A DNA stretch of 64,000 nucleotides, taken from NCBI RefSeq assembly GCF_900580865.1, contig NZ_UTBZ01000169.1:1-64000 (forward strand), read 5' to 3'. The stretch is from Pseudomonas viridiflava (lineage in GTDB: Bacteria > Pseudomonadota > Gammaproteobacteria > Pseudomonadales > Pseudomonadaceae). The notes under the pieces are model-generated. The model was not told the origin of the DNA and did no database searches. It saw only the letters and a list, made by a program, of their open reading frames with translations. How positions within the stretch are numbered: the stretch's first letter is position 1; each line of letters begins with the position of its first letter. Below are positions 51,517 through 59,905 of the stretch, in pieces. Both the position numbers and the translations under genes were made by a program.

Positions 51517-53163
51517 ATGTTTAAAAAAGTGAACACAGCCCTGCTGGGTCTGGCTTTGGCGATGGGGATGACATCCGCCAATGCTGACGAAGCAAAGAAA
51601 GTCGACGTTCTGCTGATCGGCGGCGGCATCATGAGCACCACCTTGGGTGTGTGGATCAATGAGCTGGAGCCGAGCTGGTCGATGGAAATGGTCGAGCGCC
51701 TCGACGGCGTCGCCCTGGAAAGCTCCAACGGCTGGAACAACGCCGGTACCGGTCACTCGGCGCTCGCTGAGCTGAACTACACCCCGGAAGATGACAAAGG
51801 CAACGTAACGATCCCGAAAGCCGTCGAGATCAACGAAGCGTTCCAGGTGTCCCGTCAGTTCTGGGCCTGGCAGGTTCAGCAAGGCGTTCTGAAGAACCCT
51901 CGCTCGTTCATCAACACCACTCCGCACATGAGCTTCGTGTGGGGCGATGACAACATCAAGTTCCTGAAAAAGCGTTACGAAGCCCTGCAAGCGAGCCCGC
52001 TGTTCGCCGGCATGCAGTACTCCGAAGACCCGGCTGTGATCAAGAAGTGGGTCCCGCTGATGATGGAAGGGCGTGACCCGAACCAGAAAATCGCGGCCAC
52101 CTGGAGCCCGCTGGGTACCGACATGAACTTCGGCGAAATCACCCGCCAGTTCGCGACGTACCTGCAGACCAAGCCTAACTTCGACCTGAAACTGTCGAGC
52201 GAAGTCCAGGACATCACCAAGAATGCCGATGGCACTTGGCGCGTCAGCTACAAAAACCTGAAAGACGGCACTAAAACCGAAACCGACGCCAAGTTCGTCT
52301 TCATCGGCGCTGGCGGCGGTGCACTGCACTTGCTGCAGAAGTCGGGCATTCCTGAAGCCAAGGAATACGCTGGCTTCCCGGTAGGCGGCTCGTTCCTGGT
52401 GACCGATAATCCGGCCATCGCTGAACAGCACCTGGCCAAGGCCTACGGTAAAGCGTCGGTTGGCGCACCACCGATGTCCGTTCCGCACCTGGACACCCGT
52501 GTTCTGGACGGCAAGCGCGTCATTCTGTTTGGCCCATTCGCGACCTTCAGCACCAAGTTCCTGAAAGAAGGTTCGTACCTGGACCTGCTGACCAGCACCA
52601 CTACCCACAACATCTGGCCTATGACCAAGGTCGGTATCAAGGAATACCCGCTGGTCGAGTACCTTGCTGGCCAACTGATGCTGTCGGATGAAGACCGTCT
52701 GAACGCGCTGAAGGAATACTTCCCGAACGCCAAAGCCGAAGACTGGCGCCTGTGGCAAGCCGGCCAACGCGTGCAAATCATCAAGCGTGATGAAGCCGCT
52801 GGTGGCGTGCTGAAACTGGGCACCGAGATCGTTGCTGCACAAGACGGCTCCATCGCCGGCCTGCTGGGCGCATCGCCAGGCGCGTCGACCGCTGCACCGA
52901 TCATGCTGAGCGTGCTGCAGAAAGTCTTCAAAGACAAAGTCGCAACGCCTGAGTGGCAATCCAAGCTGCACCAGATCGTGCCAAGCTACGGCACTCAGCT
53001 GAACAGCGATCCAGCCAAAGTGGCTGCAGAGTGGGCGTACACCGCCAAGATCCTCGAACTGCCGACACCTCCAGTGATCGGTCAGGTGGCTGCTCCGGCC
53101 GCACCTGCAGCTGAAAAAGCTGAAGCTCCGAAGGAAAACGCTGCACGTGACATGGCGCTGTAA
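51517..53163 (+). CDS. mqo: Malate:quinone oxidoreductase
   Basis: 548 residues from ATG 51517. FAD motif IGGGIMSTTLGV near residue 38, then ERLDGVALESSNGWNNAGTGHSA and the GASPGASTAAPIML segment near the C terminus. It oxidises malate to oxaloacetate and reduces quinone. Unusual for the family, it begins with a signal-like hydrophobic segment (NTALLGLALAMGMTSANADE) and ends with an Ala/Pro/Glu-rich tail of about 30 residues. A strong terminator follows. Confidence 0.92.
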   Translation: MFKKVNTALLGLALAMGMTSANADEAKKVDVLLIGGGIMSTTLGVWINELEPSWSMEMVERLDGVALESSNGWNNAGTGHSALAELNYTPEDDKGNVTIPKAVEINEAFQVSRQFWAWQVQQGVLKNPRSFINTTPHMSFVWGDDNIKFLKKRYEALQASPLFAGMQYSEDPAVIKKWVPLMMEGRDPNQKIAATWSPLGTDMNFGEITRQFATYLQTKPNFDLKLSSEVQDITKNADGTWRVSYKNLKDGTKTETDAKFVFIGAGGGALHLLQKSGIPEAKEYAGFPVGGSFLVTDNPAIAEQHLAKAYGKASVGAPPMSVPHLDTRVLDGKRVILFGPFATFSTKFLKEGSYLDLLTSTTTHNIWPMTKVGIKEYPLVEYLAGQLMLSDEDRLNALKEYFPNAKAEDWRLWQAGQRVQIIKRDEAAGGVLKLGTEIVAAQDGSIAGLLGASPGASTAAPIMLSVLQKVFKDKVATPEWQSKLHQIVPSYGTQLNSDPAKVAAEWAYTAKILELPTPPVIGQVAAPAAPAAEKAEAPKENAARDMAL

Positions 53164-53183
53164 CCAGACGCCTGACACACAAA

Positions 53184-53218
53184 GCCCACTGAACCGGCGA
53201 CGGTCAGTGGGCTTTTTT
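53184..53218 (+). terminator. Intrinsic terminator of mqo
   Basis: GCCCACTGA (53184-53192) pairs with TCAGTGGGC (53204-53212) and is followed by TTTTTT, 20 bp after the mqo stop. Confidence 0.9.
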
Positions 53219-53233
53219 ATGGCAAACAGTTTT

Positions 53234-53332
53234 GTAGGAGCTGTCGGGTGAAACGAGACTGCGATCTTTTGATCTTGATCTTGCTTTTGAAAGATCAAGA
53301 TCAACAGATCGCTGCCTGCGGCAGCTCCCTAC
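53234..53332. repeat. Inverted REP pair (type A, divergent)
   Basis: The left arm has the GAGCTGTCGGGTGAAACGAG variant and the right arm GATCGCTGCCTGCGGCAGCT, with further complementary GATCTTGATC/GATCAAGATC in the loop. The right end overlaps the last codons of the next gene by four bases. Confidence 0.8.
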
Positions 53333-53760
53333 AGGGCTTTGGCGGACGTCAGATAAGCACCGAGCCGCCGGCCCATCTCTTCGCCCAAGGCTTGCAGACC
53401 GCTGAGTGGCCGCACCATCACCTCGAACTCGACAATCTTGCCGAGCTCATCAAAGCGAATCATGTCGATACCTTTCAACTCCTTCGACCCCACCTTGGCG
53501 CTGAATTCCAGAATCACATTCAGTCCGTCCGCCGTTGCCAGTTCACGGTGATACTCAAAGTCCTCAAATACCTCGAACACGGTGTTGAGAATCATCGCCA
53601 CCACCGGCGCGCCGGGGTAGGGCGTGTGGGCCATTGGCGAACGGAACACGGCTTTGGGGTCAAGCAACTTGGGCAAGGCGCTCAAGTCGCCGGTGCGGAT
53701 CATCGCGTGCCATTGGGTCAGGGATTCGGCGATGTTGGGCTGCAGGTTCAGGTCAGTCAT
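53329..53760 (-). CDS. SnoaL-like (NTF2-fold) protein
   Basis: 143 residues from ATG 53760; a GTG two codons upstream is possible. The pattern is SnoaL/NTF2-like: LTQWHAMIRTGDLSALPKLL, AVFRSPMAHTPYPG, and IDMIRFDELGKIVEFEVMVRPL. Cytoplasmic. Relatives are annotated only as nuclear transport factor 2 family; substrate unknown. Confidence 0.78.
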   Translation of the reverse strand: MTDLNLQPNIAESLTQWHAMIRTGDLSALPKLLDPKAVFRSPMAHTPYPGAPVVAMILNTVFEVFEDFEYHRELATADGLNVILEFSAKVGSKELKGIDMIRFDELGKIVEFEVMVRPLSGLQALGEEMGRRLGAYLTSAKAL

Positions 53761-53870
53761 GTTCACTCCGGGATTTTTGTTGTTCTTCGCGACCGCAATG
53801 ACTCTAGATCAACGGCGGCGAAAGGGAACCCTGGTGTGTCGAGCTGAATATCCGCCTATGGCCCGGTGCA

Positions 53871-53890
53871 GATCAGATGCGCATCTGATC
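53871..53890. promoter_or_regulatory. Perfect 20-bp palindrome followed by a T run
   Basis: GATCAGATGCGCATCTGATC, then CGTATTTTTT. It could be an operator for the small gene at 54027 or a terminator-like hairpin on the plus strand. The 265-bp gap around it holds nothing else I recognise. Confidence 0.45.
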
Positions 53891-54026
53891 CGTATTTTTT
53901 CGCTATATCTGACTCTGTAACCGGCGCAGTCAAACCCTCAAAATGCCCCGGCAGTGCGGTCACTCGCGACAGTCCTTCATTTCGAAGTGTCGCGTGCACC
54001 GCAAACCCGGCATTGAGGAGAGCAAC

Positions 54027-54110
54027 ATGAACAAGATGGCGATTTTCCTGGGTGGCTTTCTGACACTGACCATTCTGATTGGCTTGCTCGCAACGATCTC
54101 ACCGGTCTGA
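54027..54110 (+). CDS. 27-residue single-membrane-segment protein
   Basis: The ATG at 54027 follows GAGGAG by six bases. The product MNKMAIFLGGFLTLTILIGL plus seven residues (LATISPV) is one hydrophobic helix with a short basic N terminus. The ribosome-binding site and composition make a real small membrane protein plausible. It lies 90 bp before a Nudix gene. Function unknown. Confidence 0.55.
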   Translation: MNKMAIFLGGFLTLTILIGLLATISPV

Positions 54111-54199
54111 AGTTACGGCCAAAGGATGATGTCCGGGGTGGTCCGCGCGATTCGTGTTTAAATGCCGCGCCCTAAAAACCCGTAAATGGATTTCACCTG

Positions 54200-54646
54200 A
54201 TGGCCGAGCAACGGATCCGCGCACTCGCACTTTGCGTTTTTCATCATGACGGCAAGATTCTGGTCAACGCGTTTCGTGACCCGGTCAGCCAGCAAACCTG
54301 CTTCCGGCCCATCGGTGGCGGTATCGAGTTTGGCGAGACCAGCGCCGAAGCTATCGTGCGCGAAGTGCAGGAGGAGTTGGCGCTTGCCATGACCGACGTG
54401 CGCCTGCTCGGTACGCTCGAAAGCCTTTTCGTCTACAACGGTAAGCCGGGTCATGAAATCGTCCAGGTGTACGACGCCAGGTTTGTCGACCCGGGCGTAT
54501 ACGCCCATGCGCAGATTGACGGCCATGAAAGCGACGGCGCGCCGTTCACCGTGCGTTGGCATGACAGCTCAAGCTTCAGCGAGCAGGCGCCGTTGGTGCC
54601 GAAAGGCTTGCTCGATCTACTGAAGAATGCCGGATTGCTGGTCTGA
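54200..54646 (+). CDS. Nudix hydrolase
   Basis: 148 residues. The Nudix box is intact: GGGIEFGETSAEAIVREVQEEL, G-x5-E-x7-REVxEE. The N-terminal RALALCVFHHDGKILV and the middle FVYNGKPGHEIVQVYDARFV match a group of Pseudomonas Nudix proteins. It hydrolyses a nucleoside diphosphate derivative; substrate unknown. Confidence 0.9.
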   Translation: MAEQRIRALALCVFHHDGKILVNAFRDPVSQQTCFRPIGGGIEFGETSAEAIVREVQEELALAMTDVRLLGTLESLFVYNGKPGHEIVQVYDARFVDPGVYAHAQIDGHESDGAPFTVRWHDSSSFSEQAPLVPKGLLDLLKNAGLLV

Positions 54647-54737
54647 GAACCGGAACCGGCGAAGGGCCAGTTCATCGGGGCGCCGGAGCGAAGTTGGCAA
54701 TTGCGGCCCAAGTAATGACGGTGTCTGTACTGGCCTC

Positions 54738-54826
54738 TTCGCGAGCAGGCTCGCTCCCACAGTGATTGTGGGTGAACACACTTTGTGATCGGTCGCAAAC
54801 CCTGTGGGGCGAGCCTGCTCGCGATA
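54738..54826. repeat. Inverted REP pair (type B, right arm divergent)
   Basis: Left arm 54738-54760 is standard; the right arm begins GTGGGGCGAGCCTGCTCGCGAT at 54804. Confidence 0.82.
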
Positions 54827-54834
54827 GCGCATTG

Positions 54835-55026
54835 TCAGTCGCTGCTATTTCGGCGACGTTCAATGCCGTCTGAATTGCCCATGTCCAGCAGTCTTCTTTC
54901 CTGCAGAATATTCTCAAGCGCCTGACGCTCGATCGGGGCCATTTGGTGTTCGCGCTTTTTCAGCTCCAGCAGAATCGGGCTGGACCAGGTGCGGTAGGTC
55001 TGTTCAATGTTGCGACGCGACATCAT
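54835..55026 (-). CDS. Small hypothetical protein
   Basis: 63 residues from ATG 55026, six bases after AAGGAG (a second ATG follows directly). Charged and probably helical: RRNIEQTYRTWSSPILLELK, then ERQALENILQERRLLDMGNS. No signal peptide. No family recognised. Confidence 0.55.
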   Translation of the reverse strand: MMSRRNIEQTYRTWSSPILLELKKREHQMAPIERQALENILQERRLLDMGNSDGIERRRNSSD

Positions 55027-55132
55027 CAGTCTCTCCTTGATCAAGAGCCCGATATTGCGGGCAGGGGCTCAATCCGATGAGGTATTAACGTTAGACGACA
55101 AAGCTTGAAATCGCGAATGCACCGCGATCCCT

Positions 55133-55220
55133 GTAGGAGTGAGCCTGCTCGCGATAGCGGTGTGTCATTCAACGGATCTGCTGACTGACACACCGCTATC
55201 GCGAGCAGGCTCACTCCTAC
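55133..55220. repeat. 35-bp perfect inverted repeat, extended REP pair
   Basis: 55133-55167 and 55186-55220 are exact complements with an 18-base loop. The outer part is a REP variant (GTAGGAGTGAGCCTGCTCGC) and the inner part GATAGCGGTGTGTCA extends the stem beyond the usual REP. Confidence 0.88.
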
Positions 55221-55316
55221 AAAGGGATTTGTGCAGTTGCGAACATTTATGCTCGGCACGATCAGAAGTGGCCGCGGTCGTACTCTTCACATGGGCGTAT
55301 CACTTGTGGAGATCCA

Positions 55317-56813
55317 ATGAGCCAGGAAGTCCTGACCACCGAAACCAACCGCCGCCAGTTGCAGCAGATCATCGCCGGGCTGTCCGACGGGGTGATTCTG
55401 CTGGAGCTGGATCAGAGCATTCTCTGGGCCAATGAAGCCGCGCTGGCCATGCACGGTGTCAAACGGATCACCGATCTGGGCCACAATGCCGACGAATACG
55501 CCAAGAAATTCAATCTGCGTTATCGCAACAATCACTCGATCAGCGCCGAAAACTACCCGATCAGCCGCGTGGCGCGTTGTGAGAGTTTCAATGACGTGTT
55601 GATTGAGGTGTCGCCCACCGACGATCCGGACCGCATCTGGGTGCACAGCGTGCGCAGCATGATCCTCACGGATCGCGAAGGGCAGCCCGAGTCGCTGGTG
55701 CTGATCATGAGCGACGTCACCGATTGGGCCAACGCCGAGCAGCGCTTCGAAAGGACGTTTAACGCCAACCCGGCACCGGCAGTGATCTGCCGGCTCAGTG
55801 ATCTGCGTTACATCAAGGTCAATCCGGGGTTTCTGGAGATGACTGGCTACACCCGTGAGCAGGTGATTGGCACTTCCTCCTATGAAATCGACATTTTCGA
55901 GCAGGCCGAACATCGGGATCTGGCTATTCAGCGCCTGCGCGATGTCGCGACCATTCCGCAGATGCAGGCCGAGCTGCGCCTGCCCGATGGCAGCAGCAAG
56001 CAGGTGATCGTCGCCGGTCAGCCGCTAACGCTCAACGATGAGGATTGCATGCTGTTTTCGTTTGTCGACATGGAGTTGCGGCACAAGGCCGAAGTGGCGT
56101 TGCGCCAGAGCGAGGAGCGTTTTGCCAAGGCGTTTCGCCTGACGCCGGTGCCGATCCTGATTTGCAGTGCCGACGAGCAGCAGGTGATCGACGTCAATCA
56201 GGCGTTCCTCGAAACTCTGGCCTATGACAACGAGGACGTGCTCGGCAAAACCGTGACGCAGCTGGATTTCATCGATGACAGCGGCGCGCGTACGCGGTTG
56301 CTGGCGGCGCTGGCGAAAAACGGTCGGGTGGATCGGGTGGATGTGCGGGTGCGCAAGAAGGATGCGGACCTGCTCGAATGTGCGCTGTCCGCCGACACTG
56401 TGAATATTCAGGACATGCCGTGTTATTTGCTGGTGTTGATGGACATCACCGAGCGCAAGCGCACCGAACTTGAGTTGGTGGCGGCGATTGAGGAGGTGAT
56501 GAAGGATGCTTCCTGGTTCAGTCGCACGTTGATTGAAAAGCTGGCCAATGTGAAGAAGGTCAACTCGCCGCAATTGCCTAGCGTTTCCTTTACTGATCTG
56601 ACGTCGCGTGAGCGTGATGTGCTGGGGTTGATCTGTGAGGGGCTGGCGGACAAGGAGATCGCGGCGCGGCTGAAACTGGCGCCCAACACGGTGCGAAATC
56701 ATGTGGCGACGGTGTATTCCAAGCTTGATGTGCACAGTCGCAGTGAGGCGATTGTCTGGGCGCGGGAGCGTGGATTGTTCTCCGGGGAGTCGGGTGGCAA
56801 AGGCCAGCGATAA
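55317..56813 (+). CDS. PAS-domain regulator with LuxR-type DNA-binding domain
   Basis: 498 residues. Three PAS-like domains are visible: about 15-140 (LSDGVILLELDQSILWANEA), 145-260 (FERTFNANPAPAVICRLSDL) and 265-385 (FAKAFRLTPVPILICSADEQ, ending MDITERKRTE). A LuxR helix-turn-helix closes it (LTSRERDVLGLICEGLADKE, then TVRNHVATVYSKL). It is a one-component sensor of unknown signal, probably soluble. A DUF1652 gene follows. Confidence 0.87.
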   Translation: MSQEVLTTETNRRQLQQIIAGLSDGVILLELDQSILWANEAALAMHGVKRITDLGHNADEYAKKFNLRYRNNHSISAENYPISRVARCESFNDVLIEVSPTDDPDRIWVHSVRSMILTDREGQPESLVLIMSDVTDWANAEQRFERTFNANPAPAVICRLSDLRYIKVNPGFLEMTGYTREQVIGTSSYEIDIFEQAEHRDLAIQRLRDVATIPQMQAELRLPDGSSKQVIVAGQPLTLNDEDCMLFSFVDMELRHKAEVALRQSEERFAKAFRLTPVPILICSADEQQVIDVNQAFLETLAYDNEDVLGKTVTQLDFIDDSGARTRLLAALAKNGRVDRVDVRVRKKDADLLECALSADTVNIQDMPCYLLVLMDITERKRTELELVAAIEEVMKDASWFSRTLIEKLANVKKVNSPQLPSVSFTDLTSRERDVLGLICEGLADKEIAARLKLAPNTVRNHVATVYSKLDVHSRSEAIVWARERGLFSGESGGKGQR

Positions 56814-56948
56814 GGTGCAAATGCACTAGTTCGAATGGTGCAAATTGAGGTGTTGGCGGGTGAGGTCTGTTCTTAGTCTGGTGGGGTGCGATACGAGCTT
56901 TTTTGGCTCGGGATCGCGGCCCTTCGCAGTCGTTATAGGAACAGTCTG

Positions 56949-57206
56949 ATGATGAATCTTGCGCAGTTGCGCACGCAGCTTGAACGCAGTTTTTCGCCGC
57001 TGGCGTGTGAGTGTCTGGTGGATGGTGATCATTCGCTGACTGTGAAGCTTTATCACCCGGTGTCGGGGCAGGTGGATCTGGTGATCAGTGGGTTGAAGCT
57101 TGATGCGCTGCGTACGCCTGAGTCGGTTGATGCTTTGATTGAAGAGTTGCGGTATGAGCTGGAGAGCAACTCTTTGCGTTCTTCTCTTGATCCTGATTTG
57201 GCTTAG
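56949..57206 (+). CDS. DUF1652 protein
   Basis: 85 residues, MMNLAQLRTQLERSFSPLAC at the start, with AGGAA upstream. The LKLYHPVSGQVDLVISGLKL-like middle (here VKLYHPVSGQVDLVISGL) and the final helix are typical of DUF1652, a small Pseudomonas family of unknown role. It stops at a TAG immediately before a (TTTGGG)5 run. Confidence 0.78.
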   Translation: MMNLAQLRTQLERSFSPLACECLVDGDHSLTVKLYHPVSGQVDLVISGLKLDALRTPESVDALIEELRYELESNSLRSSLDPDLA

Positions 57207-57209
57207 GTT

Positions 57210-57239
57210 TTTGGGTTTGGGTTTGGGTTTGGGTTTGGG
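57210..57239. repeat. (TTTGGG)5 tandem hexamer
   Basis: Five uninterrupted TTTGGG units just after the DUF1652 stop. Five GGG runs spaced by TTT could fold into a G-quadruplex on the plus strand. Confidence 0.85.
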
Positions 57240-57289
57240 CTTGGCGGCCTTTGGGCCGACCAGGCTCGTGGGGTTTGGGGTGAATATCC

Positions 57290-57545
57290 GTTTTTGTGGG
57301 GGCTGCCGCTGGCGGTTTCGCTCTTACAGCGAGTCACCTTTTCCAAACGCCGAAAAGGTAACCCAAAAGGCTTTGCCCTGACGTTCGGCCCCTCGCTGGA
57401 GCTCGGGGTTCCTTCGCTCCGGGATTGATCCGGGGGGCATCGCCTACGGTTTGCTTCGCTGCACCTCCTCTCGATGTGTTCGACTTCGTCGAACGGTCGC
57501 TGCGCTCCCACCCCCGGATCAATCCCTCCACTCAGCCTGCCGACG
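57290..57545. repeat. Non-coding GC-rich module
   Basis: About 250 bp with paired inverted stretches: CACCTTTTCC...GAAAAGGTAACC, CGACTTCGTCG, and GGATTGATCCGGGGG matched by CCCCCGGATCAATCC. No coding frame is convincing. I recall this module from other Pseudomonas intergenic regions; its function is unknown to me. Confidence 0.5.
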
Positions 57546-57640
57546 GGCTCCCAGATCAAGATCAAAAGCCGCAGCCGAGCTAACGCTCATCCTGTTGAGT
57601 GGTGAGAAGCAGGGGCGGTTGCGATTTGCTCTTGCTCTTC

Positions 57641-57950
57641 TGTGGGAGCGAGCCTGCTCGCGAAGGCGGCCTGACAGCCGGCCTGTTTTTGCAGATGTAC
57701 TCGGTTCCAGTGTGGGAGCGAGCCTGCTCGCGAAGGCGGCCTGACAGCCGACCTGTTTCTTGCAGATGTACTCGGTCCACTGTGGGAGCGAGCCTGCTCG
57801 CGAAGGCTGCCTGACAGCCGGCCTGTTTTTGCAGATGTACTCGGTTCCAGTGTGGGAGCGAGCTTGCTCGCGAAGGCGGCCTGACAGCCGGCCTGTTTTT
57901 GCAGATGTACTCGGTTCCACTGTGGGAGCGAGCTTGCTCGCGAAGGCGGC
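57641..57950. repeat. Five-copy direct REP array with a 70-bp period
   Basis: TGTGGGAGCGAGC(C/T)TGCTCG begins at 57641, 57711, 57781, 57851 and 57921, exactly 70 bp apart and all in the same direction. Between copies the spacer (GCCTGACAGCCGGCCTGTTT, then TGCAGATGTACTCGGT) is nearly identical. Elsewhere in the window REPs are inverted pairs. Confidence 0.92.
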
Positions 57951-58138
57951 CTGTCTGGCGAAGCGAATCCCAGCCTGCCTACCTCGCTGATTCCAACGCA
58001 AAATCGACAGCCATACCCCTCCGATGCAGCCGATTCACTGGCGCTTGCGGGTGTCTCGGCTATAAAGAATGAGTGGTCAGGTCTTCCGTGGTCGGTTCGG
58101 TCGCGGGAGTGGCTCTTCCATTCATCGCGGGTCGTCCT

Positions 58139-58351
58139 ATGAACCCTCTTGGGAAACGCGTGTTGCCGTTGGCTTTTTTTGCTGTGTTGTTGGCTGGCTG
58201 CGCCAGTCCTCCACCCCCTCCGCCCGTGACGCCACCGCCACCGCCGGAACGCACTTGTCAGGTTCTCGAAAACACTGAGGTCGCTGGCGATATGTACGCT
58301 GACGGGCAGGTCACTCGACACATAACCACCACCCGTTGCGTCACGCAATAG
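58139..58351 (+). CDS. Small proline-rich lipoprotein
   Basis: 70 residues from ATG 58139. The lipobox LLAGC gives a lipidated Cys after a hydrophobic signal. A run SPPPPPPVTPPPPPERT follows, then a short domain with two Cys (TCQVLENTEV, TTRCVTQ). Its end overlaps the possible start of the next gene. Function unknown. Confidence 0.72.
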   Translation: MNPLGKRVLPLAFFAVLLAGCASPPPPPPVTPPPPPERTCQVLENTEVAGDMYADGQVTRHITTTRCVTQ

Positions 58352-58986
58352 CGCCGGCGGGGCGTAAGTCCCGGGTTGAGCGGATTGTATTGGTGGCCGA
58401 CCTGGCCGGTACTGCGGTGTTTGCCGTGGAAGGCGCCATTGCGGCGATGCGCAGTCAGCTCGACTTGCTCGGGGTGTTGGTGATTGCGTTTATCGTCGCC
58501 CTCGGTGGCGGGGTGACTCGTGACCTGCTCATCGGTGCGACGCCACCCAATGCAGTAGCCGACTGGCGCTACCCGGCGCTGGCGTTTTTCATGGGTGGGC
58601 TGGCGTTTGTCTTTCATGAGCAAGTGCTGGGTTGGTCCGGTTCGACGCTGATCGTGCTGGATGCAGCGGGGTTGGCGCTGTTTGCCGTGGCCGGCGCGCA
58701 GAAGGCGTTGAACTTCGGGATCACGCCGTTTGTGGCGATGCTGATGGGCACGATCACGTGCGTCGGTGGCGGGGTGATTCGCGACATTGTGCTGGCGCGG
58801 ATACCGGTGGTTTTGCAGGCGGATTTGTATGCGAGTTCGGCGTTTGTCGGTGCGGCGGTGTTGGTCATTGGGCGCAGGCTGGGTGTTTCGCCGGTAGCGG
58901 CGGCGTTGCTGGCGGGGGCGGCGTGTTTGCTGTTGCGTTTGTTGTCGGTGCATTTCGGCTGGCAGTTACCGAAAGTCATTGCCTGA
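58336..58986 (+). CDS. TRIC-type (UPF0126/YicG-like) membrane protein
   Basis: Up to 216 residues, about seven membrane segments. Two repeated halves carry the family glycine motifs: FIVALGGGVTRDLLIGATPP and TITCVGGGVIRDIVLARIPV. Members are trimeric cation channel homologues or glycine-linked transporters. The start is uncertain: no ATG is near. A TTG at 58336 or a TTG/GTG near 58390 are options. Confidence 0.82.
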   Translation: MRHAIAPAGRKSRVERIVLVADLAGTAVFAVEGAIAAMRSQLDLLGVLVIAFIVALGGGVTRDLLIGATPPNAVADWRYPALAFFMGGLAFVFHEQVLGWSGSTLIVLDAAGLALFAVAGAQKALNFGITPFVAMLMGTITCVGGGVIRDIVLARIPVVLQADLYASSAFVGAAVLVIGRRLGVSPVAAALLAGAACLLLRLLSVHFGWQLPKVIA

Positions 58987-58999
58987 TACACAAATCCCT

Positions 59000-59083
59000 G
59001 TAGGAGCTGCCGAAGGCTGCGATCTTTTGATTTTGATTTTTTACAAACAACATCAAAAGATCGCAGCCTTCGGCAGCTCCTAC
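59000..59083. repeat. Inverted REP pair (type A)
   Basis: Arms 59000-59028 and 59055-59083 between convergent genes. Confidence 0.9.
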
Positions 59084-59115
59084 AGGGACAAGATCAGTTC
59101 AAGTCCCGAGTGGGA

Positions 59116-59883
59116 TCAGGACAGAAACCCACCATCCACATTCAGCGCAACACCCGTGGTGTAGCTCGACGCATCACTCGCCAGATACAACACCGCACCG
59201 GCCATTTCACTCGGATCCGCCACGCGCTTGAGCGGGATCTGCGTCAGCGCCTGCTTGAGGATCGCATCGTTCTTCACTAGCGCCGAGGCGAATTTGGTGT
59301 CGGTCAGGCCCGGCAGCAGGGCGTTGCAACGGATGCCGAACTGCGCGCATTCCTTGGCGAAGACTTTGGTCATGTTGATCACCGCCGCTTTGGTCACCGA
59401 GTAGATGCCCTGGAAGATCCCCGGCGAAATGCCGTTGATCGACGCAACGTTGATGATGCTGCCGCCACCGTTCTCGCGCATCAGCTTGCCGGCTTCGACC
59501 GACATGAAGAAGTAGCCGCGAATGTTCACGTCGACAGTCTTCTGGAACGCGCTCAGGTCAGTGTCGAGCACGTTGCAGAATTGCGGGTTGGTCGCGGCGT
59601 TGTTGACCAGAATGTCGAGGCGGCCGAACTGTTCCTTGATCCCGGCGAACACTTGGCTGATCTGCTCCATCTCACCGATGTGGCAGGCCACCGCAGTGGC
59701 TTTGCCGCCAGCAGCGATGATCGCGTCGGCGACGTGCTGGCAGCCGTCGAGTTTACGGCTAGAGACGATCACGTGGGCGCCTTGCTGGGCCAACAGTTTG
59801 GCGATGGCTTCGCCGATGCCACGGCTGGCGCCGGAAACGAAAGCGATCTTGCCGTCGAGGTCGAACAACTGAGTCTTGGACAT
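59116..59883 (-). CDS. Short-chain dehydrogenase/reductase
   Basis: 255 residues from ATG 59883. Cofactor loop GASRGIG, NNAATNP, catalytic Ser in INVASINGISPG and YSVTK (Tyr-x3-Lys), and a C-terminal TTGVALNVDGG. The Arg in SSRK after the second strand suggests NADP. It lies 22 bp after a phosphotransferase-family gene that is often linked with acyl-CoA metabolism. Confidence 0.88.
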   Translation of the reverse strand: MSKTQLFDLDGKIAFVSGASRGIGEAIAKLLAQQGAHVIVSSRKLDGCQHVADAIIAAGGKATAVACHIGEMEQISQVFAGIKEQFGRLDILVNNAATNPQFCNVLDTDLSAFQKTVDVNIRGYFFMSVEAGKLMRENGGGSIINVASINGISPGIFQGIYSVTKAAVINMTKVFAKECAQFGIRCNALLPGLTDTKFASALVKNDAILKQALTQIPLKRVADPSEMAGAVLYLASDASSYTTGVALNVDGGFLS

Positions 59884-59905
59884 AGGGGTTCCTTGGTGTG
59901 GGCCG

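Noticed and set aside
51502..53304. Open frame of 600 codons on the minus strand
   Set aside because: Antisense to mqo, with composition that mirrors it and no recognisable domain.
57641..57950. CRISPR-like regular spacing
   Set aside because: The 70-bp period has nearly identical spacers and the repeat is a REP hairpin; no cas genes are near.
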